This document shows positions 7,280 through 13,339 of a stretch of DNA of 13,339 nucleotides, one piece after another. Position 1 is the first letter of the stretch. Each line of letters starts with the position of its first letter. The stretch is from assembly GCA_028565635.1 (NCBI GenBank), contig JAOXYB010038806.1, forward strand, positions 1-13,339. Direction: 5' to 3'. The position numbers were made by a program, and so were the translations under genes. The stretch comes from Phoronis ovalis (lineage: Eukaryota > Phoronida > Phoronidae). The notes below the pieces were generated by a model that did no database searches, was not told the DNA's origin, and was given only the letters and a program-made list of their open reading frames with translations.

Positions 7280-8482
7280 ATGGACGAAATATGTCGAATG
7301 GTGAAGGAAAAGAAAATACTTTTTCCATACAAACGACATTTTATCACTTTAGAAGATCTGCTGCGCAATTTTGATTTGTTAAAAAGCTACCGTTTCCAAA
7401 CATCATCAACGCCTTTTATTATTGGGCATTTACCGCAACTTACTGCCGATAAGTTAGTGTTTCATTATGATCATGGTGTTTCCATTCCATTACTATTAAA
7501 ATGTAAGCAAGAAGATTACTTCAAATATCAAATTATGAGTGATTATTTTCAAGAGGAAGCCCGGATGCAAGCCCAACGCTTTGATGCTGAATGTTGTCCT
7601 TATGACTATTGGTTGAAGTATCCTGAACAGATTTTTAACCACGCCCTAAAGAGGCGGAAAAAAGCTGATCATCGGCGGGAATATTATACAAAATACTCGA
7701 AAGGTTTAGGCGATATTTTAGCGGACACTGCTCTGCAAACACCTCTCGCGTCACTCGATATACCTCAAGAATTTTTTAGTTTAACTCCTTACGAGCTGAG
7801 GGAAAGTATATATGAAATCAAGTCTCCCGGAGAGGCCACCCAGTTTCGACCAACGCTTATGGTAGAGTTTGTCAAGAGATTTGACCGCCATCGTGTTTTA
7901 GATATGTGTGCTGGGTGGGGTGATAGATTAATTGGGGCTATGGCAGTGGGTGTAGAGTTCTATTGCGGAGTCGATCCCTTCATAGCACTACATAAAAATT
8001 ATCAAAAGATCATAGAAACGTTTTTACCTTTATTGTCAGAAATACCTCACAAAGCCATGTTCGACTGTGTAATGCCACCCGTGCCACGTTTTCATATGAT
8101 ACAAGCACCTTTCCAGGAGGCAAATATTCCAAGTGCGGAATATGATTTAATCTTCAGCAGTCCGCCGTATTTTGACTTAGAAATTTATTCTGACGAGGAA
8201 ACGCAATCTCACAAACTAGGCTCCTTCGACAAATGGTACTCTAAGTTTTTGATATTATCATTGCAAAAAGCTTGGTCATTTCTGCATAATGAAGGATTAT
8301 GCTGCGTTGTTCTAAATGACATTAAAGGAAAGCCAGATTTTACCCTTCGAATGGTAGCCGATGTGACGAAGTTTCCTGGTGCTATATATAAGGGAGTGAT
8401 TGGGTATTTAGCTCCAAGAAAAACACACCCTCAGCCAATATGGATATGGAAGAAAGAATTACCTTCATCCAATAAAGTTTAA
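7280..8482 (+). CDS. Intronless SAM-dependent methyltransferase, DNA amino-methyltransferase type (SPPY motif)
   Basis: The 400-aa product is predicted to transfer methyl from S-adenosylmethionine, most likely to an exocyclic amino group of a DNA base. Motif X-like residues are at ~186-198 (GEATQFRP..), motif I is VLDMCAGWGDR (206-216), motif II CGVDP (229-233), motif III QAPFQE (275-280), catalytic motif IV SSPPYFDLEIY (293-303), motif VI CVVLND (342-347), and the C-terminal strand QPIWIWKK (385-392). SPPY, rather than DPPY/NPPY, is typical of N4-cytosine enzymes, but order X-I-IV is not the classical beta order, so base specificity is open. Residues 1-185 include DYFQEEARMQAQ and PYDYW stretches I cannot assign. 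ATG 7280 has A at -3 and G at +4, with an in-frame TGA at 7274-7276, so the start is firm. There is no intron in 1.2 kb beside spliced neighbours. The family resemblance is to bacterial, phage or giant-virus proteins, so horizontal origin is plausible but untested. An RNA or protein substrate cannot be excluded. Confidence 0.85.
   Translation: MDEICRMVKEKKILFPYKRHFITLEDLLRNFDLLKSYRFQTSSTPFIIGHLPQLTADKLVFHYDHGVSIPLLLKCKQEDYFKYQIMSDYFQEEARMQAQRFDAECCPYDYWLKYPEQIFNHALKRRKKADHRREYYTKYSKGLGDILADTALQTPLASLDIPQEFFSLTPYELRESIYEIKSPGEATQFRPTLMVEFVKRFDRHRVLDMCAGWGDRLIGAMAVGVEFYCGVDPFIALHKNYQKIIETFLPLLSEIPHKAMFDCVMPPVPRFHMIQAPFQEANIPSAEYDLIFSSPPYFDLEIYSDEETQSHKLGSFDKWYSKFLILSLQKAWSFLHNEGLCCVVLNDIKGKPDFTLRMVADVTKFPGAIYKGVIGYLAPRKTHPQPIWIWKKELPSSNKV
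8471..8476 (+). terminator. Poly(A) signal overlapping the end of the methyltransferase CDS
   Basis: AATAAA lies inside the last codons (Asn-Lys), ending four bases before the stop at 8480-8482. No other canonical AATAAA or ATTAAA was noticed in the next few hundred bases. If used, it would give a 3'UTR of only about 5-25 nt. Confidence 0.4.
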
Positions 8483-9304
8483 TTACGAAATCTATGAATC
8501 AGTGACAAAAAATGATTTATTAAGACCACCGTTTAAAAAAACTTTTATAAAATATATGTGTTAATAAGCACGGATTGCGCGCATTTAAATGACTTGCTGA
8601 TATATGAGTTGATTTTAAATCCTGTAGCTCCGTCTTTGCATATAGGTTTTATACAATCTTTTTCCAATTCGAATTCTATTCTGGACTGCTATTTATATTT
8701 ATACTGGGTATTTCAAAATGATGTCGGTAAAAGCCAACAAACCGTACGTTGGAGATGCTGCCATCGACTGTATTTCAGTATTCGCCAATTCAATTGAAAT
8801 GCTGTATGACTATAAGAGGCACCTTTTTAAACTTTTTCTCTTTATTCATTATTATAGTTTTAGCAAAAACTAATACAGTTTTAGTAGTACTCATGTACAG
8901 TAAAACAAACAATTACGAAAAATATTAGAAAATCGTAGTCAGATGATCATGAAAATACTACAAAAATTGTCACTCTTTATTGTTTACAACAGTCGGCGTT
9001 CATTGGAAAAGGTTCGATCATGGATTAGTTTTTTTAATTTGTTTATCAGGAACCATATTCAAATTATAAATCTCTTTTTTATTTCTGTTTGTAGATGCTA
9101 CTTATTATATGAGATAACTAACATTATATATTATTTTATTTCTTCTGTGTTGCGAGAGACTAGCTGATAACAACTAAATACCTTTATCACCAATTTGCGA
9201 CATGTAACAGTATGACCCGTTTGATAACAACATTGACGTTGCACCTTTACATGTCAGCTTTTTGCACACATTTTCACCTCGTCTTCTAAACACTAAGTTG
9301 CATC
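8483..9304. other. Intergenic region, no gene recognised
   Basis: This AT-rich DNA lies between the methyltransferase stop and the start of the VWA gene. Frames at 8558-8797 and 8943-9167 have hydrophobic, repeat-like translations without domains and are not called. I see no clear TATA box or RNA gene. The promoter or leader of the VWA gene presumably lies in its last few hundred bases. Confidence 0.6.
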
Positions 9305-9992
9305 ATGGAGTTGCGTGAACTGTCACTTTTTATTTTCTGTATTTGCAAGTGCGTGTATGGAGCAGACAGCGAACTACCGAACTTTGAGTTAAAGTTAAGC
9401 TGCCAACAAGAAGTTGATTTAACGTTTATAGTAGATATATCTGGCAGTGTTGGAAGTGATAACGTGAAGAAAGCAATGGAGTTTGTCATGAAAACTGCAG
9501 ATGAAATACCTGTTGATAAAGACAGAGTGCACGTGGCAATCGTTATTTACAACTCCGAAGCCAGATCTTTAAATTGGCCTGCAATACCTTTTATGAGCAA
9601 CAGAGAGGAAATTAAGATGACAATTAAAAATTACTTAAACAGAGGTGTACTTTCTGGACAAAAAACAAATGTTGCTCAAGCGTTGTTTTACGTAGCAAAT
9701 AATATTTTCACCGCCAAAGCTGGAATGCGTACCCATTCAAACAAAATTGGTGTTTTGATCTTAGATGACGGACCAGCATTCCTTGGGGTGCAGCATTACC
9801 TACCAACACAAGTTAACACTCTTAAAGCAAACAATATAGAAATGTTCGTGGTTTGTGGTCGATCCGAATATAATGTCGACCATATAAAAACGATCGCCAG
9901 TGAACCTATAGAAGAGCATTTCTTGGCTTTATCAAGTTACGACGATTTTGATCGCCTGGCCCAACAAAAATTCCATTTTATTTCTTGTCAAG
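9305..9992 (+). other. VWA gene exon 1: signal peptide and VWA1 with intact MIDAS
   Basis: The MIDAS is complete: D44-I-S46-G-S48, T121 in QKTNVAQAL, and D155 in LDDG. Flanking Cys 33 and 228 could bridge the domain ends. The donor is CAAG|GTAAAC (exon ends 9992, phase 1); the open frame running on to the stop at 10001-10003 is intronic read-through. Confidence 0.85.
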
Positions 9993-12900
9993 GTAAACAC
10001 TAGTATAAATGAATATGTTTCCTCACAGAGTTTCTACTTCGAATATTCCTAATGCATTTAAGGTTCACGTACGTACTAGTGATAAGTAATCCTTAAAACC
10101 TTTGTTTGAACTTTCTATTCTGAGTATATAGTTTATATAATTAGTAGCCAGTGAAAACAATTCTCGAGAAATAGGAGACGTACCGTTATCGAATACGAGG
10201 TCTTTTCGAAAAAATCGGTGCTTCTATTCGAGTAGACACGAGTATACTATAGTTTCCCTTTTAATGATTCGCAATCCATTAAAAATTGTATTTACTTGTA
10301 GTAAATTATACGCGAAAGAACTTAATACACGAAACATATCTGCCATGTCATTTAAATAGTAATTGTGCCTAAACGCCTTTTCAAAAATTGATACCAGCAG
10401 AATAGAGTTTTAGTACCTCTTCAGTTGCAAAGAAACTCCTGCTCTGTCTATGTGAATGAATTAACTTTCATTGGAATATGTATGGGTTGGCATACCCTTT
10501 TTTACAGGTTGTTACCAGCAAGCTGACATATCAGTTGTGTTGGATTTGTCTGGCGATTTGGGAATAATTCCAAGAAAAAACGAGGTTGACTTGGCTATTG
10601 ACTGGTCATCAAAGCGTGGAGACGAAAACTTTGATTCCATTTTTAATTTTGTTTCAAAACTGATTAATGTATTACCTATTAATTCGAAAGAAATCCAGTT
10701 GGCAATCCATCCGTATAGTAATGACGTTTTTGATATGAAAAGAAACAATAGTCTTTCATCTTCAATAGAAAGGATTAAGAAAAGCGTTAAACAGTTTCGA
10801 CAAAAGTACTGGTGGGGTGGCCGCACAGAAACAACAGTCGCCCTTGCGAGTAGTCATGTAGTGTTGTTAAATGTTAGAAAAGGAGCAAGACCGTCCGTGC
10901 CAAAGATAGTGATTTTATTGACGGATGGTGATAATGGTTATCAGCGTTATGGCTCGTACGTAAAAATGAAGGAAGAACTTGAGATGATGGAGCTGAGTGG
11001 AATTTCACTGTACGTTATAGCTGTTGGGTCCGAGATAGCTACACAGGAGATAAATTCCCTTACATCTGGGAGGCATTCGATGACCAACGTATCGACATAT
11101 GATGATTTGGAAACTATGGATGTCGTTTTAACAACGAACTGCACAGGTATTACAATACATTTCAATTTTAAAAACACTCTAATGACGAATATCATTTGTA
11201 GTTCTTGGTCTGAAGAAATTGTTTAGTTTTGTGTGCCAGTGACACAATGTTCTTAATTTTATTTAAAATATTTCAAAATCATTTTAAAACCATACAATAG
11301 ATTTTCTTTTTTCATAATTTAGATTCGAAGACGTCGTGTAATTTCACTGGAAGTGTTGCCAGTTCAACCAGACACAAACTAGTTCTACCTGGATCTTGTT
11401 CGAATGAAGCACAGATAACGTTTCTATTAGATACATCAGCAGGACTGACAGATGTTCCGGAAACGGCTCGACATTGTACAAATAAATACAGTTTAGGCGA
11501 TCAGAATTTTAAAGCGTTGATAAATTTCGTCTCAAACACTATCGCAGAATTGAAAAAAAATACTGGTGGCACGAAAGTAAATTTTGGGGTAACTGCATGT
11601 AGACAGATTCAGTCTAATCCTTCATCATGTTACAAGCTATTTAAAGATATCGATTTTGGTGTTGATTATCAGCAACGATTAGCCAAGTATTTAAACGTTA
11701 ACTCTTGGGGTGGTGGAACAGATTTGAGAGCAGCACTTCAAAGTATGGACCAATCAGCAGAAGGCGCAACCGTAGCTAATAGAAACGTGCCCAGAATTGC
11801 AGTTTTGATCACTAGTAGCCATTCTGCGAGCTATCTTTCCGATAAGGGATTACTATATCGATATGCTGATACTTTAAAAAAAAAGAACATAAGTTTGTTC
11901 ATTATTAAAATTGGAGAAAAAGCGGAACAGGTTTTACATTTTATAGCACCCCAACCTACTGACAAAAGTCTGCTTTTTGTTGAATCGTTTCAAAGCTTAC
12001 AAAACATCAAAATAGAACTAGACAGATCGTGTGAAAGTAAGTTCTTATGTTCTTAACTTTTTCTAATGAATACTAGTATGTAAGGAATATTAATGCACGA
12101 TGATCTATGGGACACAAATGCAACTAAATATGCTCTCGTTATGTTTTATACACGTTATCTGGTGTCCATTGCTAGATGACAGGTAAAGTACCGTTTTACA
12201 TGGTAACAAGTTCTCGTGCAAATGGGGGAACTCAGTATAACTCTATTAGAGGTATTTTAATTTCTTGTAAACTATCAGTTACGAAATCTACTTTCAGCAC
12301 CACCTGGTTACACAAAACGCTACGGCGAATGTTATGGTTCGGCGATTAATTTTGGATACTCCAAAGATCTTGATTTATATCAATGCACAAGGTTGTGCAG
12401 TGAGTTGCCTGAGTGTAAAGGTTTTCTTTTCTACGACGGCAAGAAATGTTATCCTAAGAAGATCACTTGTACTAAGTTGGATACGTCAGATCCGAATACC
12501 ATTTGGTTTGAAAAAAAATTAACCATCGTACAAACGACTAGCGCTATGCTGACGGCAAAACCTAGCAAATTAACAACAAAAACATCCACTACTAAATTTA
12601 ATTTGACCACTATGTTACTTAAAACACAAACTGCGAAAATTACCAAGTCCATGCCAACAAAAACATCCAATACTAAATTTAATTTTAACACTATATTACT
12701 TAAAACACAAACTGCGAAAATTACCAAGTCCACGCCAACAGTACAGACGTGTCAAAAGGACTTTCCTCACGCAGATAAAACAGAAACGCTGGCTGACGAT
12801 GGGAATACTCTATTTGTTCAATTTAAGTGTAAATCTTACATGGAGAAAGCAGGACATACTCAAAACTTAACTTGCAAAATGGATATCAATCGCTGGACAC

Positions 12901-13339
12901 GCGACTTACCACCAGCATTTGATTTGTGTGGCAGTAAGTATATACCCACCTTAGTAATTCTCCATAAGTTTATGTCTAAGTTTTTGCCAATTTATTTTAA
13001 ATGCGGAATATACTGAAAAAAAAATGAAATGAATAATCTTACTTTAATGAAATTGAAATCGATAATTCTAGAAAATAATAAAATAAACTTTCTATTCAAA
13101 ACGATATTAATCATTATACTAGCAGACTTAAGGTACTCGACATGAAGGTAGCTTCGAGAAAAATGTCCGACATTTTTCAACGATTGAACGTTATTATTTT
13201 AAGGACCCCTCATCTGTGGTACCACCCCGTTTAGTCTTGGCTTTATTATAGTCTATATCTGATCGGCAAACACCCAACATATATATGATAGTAAAAAAAA
13301 TTTTTCGAGATAATTAAAAACACTGATGTAAAAGACATA
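9305..13339 (+). CDS. Secreted VWA-VWA-VWA-PAN-sushi protein, 3' end beyond the window
   Basis: The coding join is 9305-9992, 10508-11146, 11323-12036 and 12298-12933, then a further intron, giving 892 residues so far. Domains: signal peptide (1-~19, hydrophobic SLFIFCICKCVYG), VWA1 (~38-225), VWA2 (~235-438), VWA3 (~473-675), PAN/apple (~685-755, Cys 692, 710, 714, 720, 731, 738), a Thr/Lys-rich linker with two 27-residue repeats (774-827), and a sushi/CCP domain (832-891, four Cys, W880). All four donors leave phase 1, the class typical of shuffled extracellular modules, and the middle exons (639, 714, 636 bp) are multiples of three. VWA domains bind protein ligands through a metal site (MIDAS); PAN and sushi bind proteins or glycans, so an extracellular adhesion, matrix or humoral immune role is likely. 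The ligand is unknown. The start ATG has A at -3 and G at +4 and is followed directly by the signal peptide. Confidence 0.85.
9993..10507 (+). other. Intron 1 of the VWA gene (515 bp)
   Basis: GTAAAC donor, and an acceptor CCCTTTTTTACAG ending at 10507; both halves of the split Gly codon restore the frame. Nothing else was recognised inside. Confidence 0.8.
10508..11146 (+). other. VWA gene exon 2: VWA2, partly degenerate MIDAS
   Basis: This exon contributes 213 codons, phase 1-1. The first MIDAS loop reads D242-L-S244-G-D246, with Asp where Ser is expected; T336 (GGRTET) and D369 (LLTDGD) are kept. An extra ~20-residue Lys/Asp-rich insert follows the first loop. The donor is CACAG|GTATTA; the open frame to 11226 is intron read-through. 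Confidence 0.85.
11323..12036 (+). other. VWA gene exon 3: VWA3, degenerate MIDAS
   Basis: The exon has 238 codons, phase 1-1, from the acceptor TTTTTCATAATTTAG (ends 11322) to the perfect donor GAAA|GTAAGT. The preceding intron is only 176 bp. Its start is a Cys-containing N-terminal extension (Cys 448, 468, 494), missed by ATG-based calling. MIDAS reads D479-T-S481-A-G483 (second Ser lost), T575 kept, and the TDG Asp replaced by Ser 607, so metal binding is probably impaired. Confidence 0.85.
12037..12297 (+). other. Intron 3 of the VWA gene (261 bp)
   Basis: The donor is GTAAGT at 12037 and the acceptor CTACTTTCAG ends at 12297, phase 1. Nothing else was recognised inside. Confidence 0.8.
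12298..12933 (+). other. VWA gene exon 4: PAN/apple, Thr-rich linker, sushi
   Basis: The exon contributes 212 codons, phase 1-1, ending GGCA|GTAAGT. The PAN-like domain has six Cys with the C-x3-C-x5-C spacing and a CKGFLFY core typical of PAN_1/apple folds. The sushi domain follows C832..C858..C873..W880..C891. The overlapping frames at 12334-12522 (other frame) and the read-through past 12933 to 13016 are not separate genes. Confidence 0.82.
12576..12737 (+). repeat. Two 81-bp in-frame tandem repeats in the linker
   Basis: Units 12576-12656 and 12657-12737 differ at 5 of 81 positions (94% identity). Each encodes 27 residues rich in Thr and Lys, likely an extended, possibly O-glycosylated stalk. 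A few bases of a third unit follow. All five differences change the amino acid (T/N, L/F, T/N, M/I, M/T). Confidence 0.9.
12934..13339 (+). other. Start of intron 4 of the VWA gene, open at the window edge
   Basis: The donor is GTAAGT at 12934, phase 1. The remaining 406 bases are AT-rich with no further exon, acceptor-plus-domain or poly(A)-linked end that I can support, so the gene continues to the right. A minus-strand frame (12992-13180) is low complexity and not called. Confidence 0.7.

Noticed and set aside
8558-9167. Two plus-strand frames (8558-8797, 8943-9167) between the methyltransferase and VWA genes
   Set aside because: No start context, no domain, and composition expected of AT-rich intergenic DNA.
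10021-10470. Possible separate gene or exon between VWA1 and VWA2
   Set aside because: The donor at 9993 and acceptor ending at 10507 restore a split Gly codon perfectly, and the DNA between has no open domain-bearing frame.
9286-11195. Minus-strand frames opposite VWA exons (9286-9489, 10512-10826, 10947-11195)
   Set aside because: They are antisense shadows of the coding exons; the plus strand carries conserved VWA motifs and splice sites.
12334-12522. 62-codon plus-strand frame overlapping exon 4
   Set aside because: It is out of frame with the PAN domain, whose cysteine pattern and splice phases fix the true frame.
12449-12733. Minus-strand frame with repeated VIFAVCVLSNIV segments
   Set aside because: The repetition simply mirrors the 81-bp coding repeat on the other strand.
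1-13339. CRISPR array, tRNA or rRNA gene, or prokaryotic operon
   Set aside because: No regularly spaced repeats, no cloverleaf with conserved T-loop or anticodon context, and gene structure is clearly eukaryotic with introns.

Overview
The window looks like AT-rich nuclear DNA from an invertebrate animal. It has spliced genes with GT..AG introns, short phase-matched exons, a TATA/initiator promoter, a CRE/AP-1 responsive bZIP gene and a modular secreted VWA/PAN/sushi protein. The mix (ATF3-type bZIP, lineage-specific VWA arrays, GC-rich repeat debris in AT-rich DNA) suggests a lophotrochozoan, most likely a bivalve mollusc. That placement is inference, because no species marker is present.

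Layout, all genes on the + strand: (i) 1-~445, a GC-rich dispersed repeat with one near-complete and one partial copy, 185 bp apart. (ii) ~1231-5790, a four-exon ATF3/FOS-family bZIP gene: promoter, non-coding exon 1 with a short uORF, then coding exons 2152-2994, 4524-4631 and 5434-5571 (362 aa). The locus holds perfect CRE and AP-1 sites in the 5' flank, intron 1, coding exon 2 and intron 3. (iii) ~6144-6745, a foldback (MITE-like) element. (iv) 7280-8482, an intronless 400-aa SAM-dependent methyltransferase with an SPPY catalytic motif typical of DNA amino-methyltransferases; it has a likely 5'UTR splice acceptor and is the best candidate for a horizontally acquired gene. (v) 9305-beyond the right edge, a secreted multidomain gene: signal peptide, three VWA domains, a PAN/apple domain, a Thr/Lys-rich tandem-repeat linker and a sushi (CCP) domain. 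All four visible introns are phase 1.

I see no operon-like or functional linkage between the three genes. The bZIP gene is probably a stress/immediate-early regulator that feeds back on itself. The VWA gene is probably an extracellular adhesion, matrix or immune protein. The methyltransferase is the most unusual item: it resembles DNA base methyltransferases of microbes and large DNA viruses, yet sits between ordinary animal genes. Homology statements come from reading motifs by eye; no search was run.
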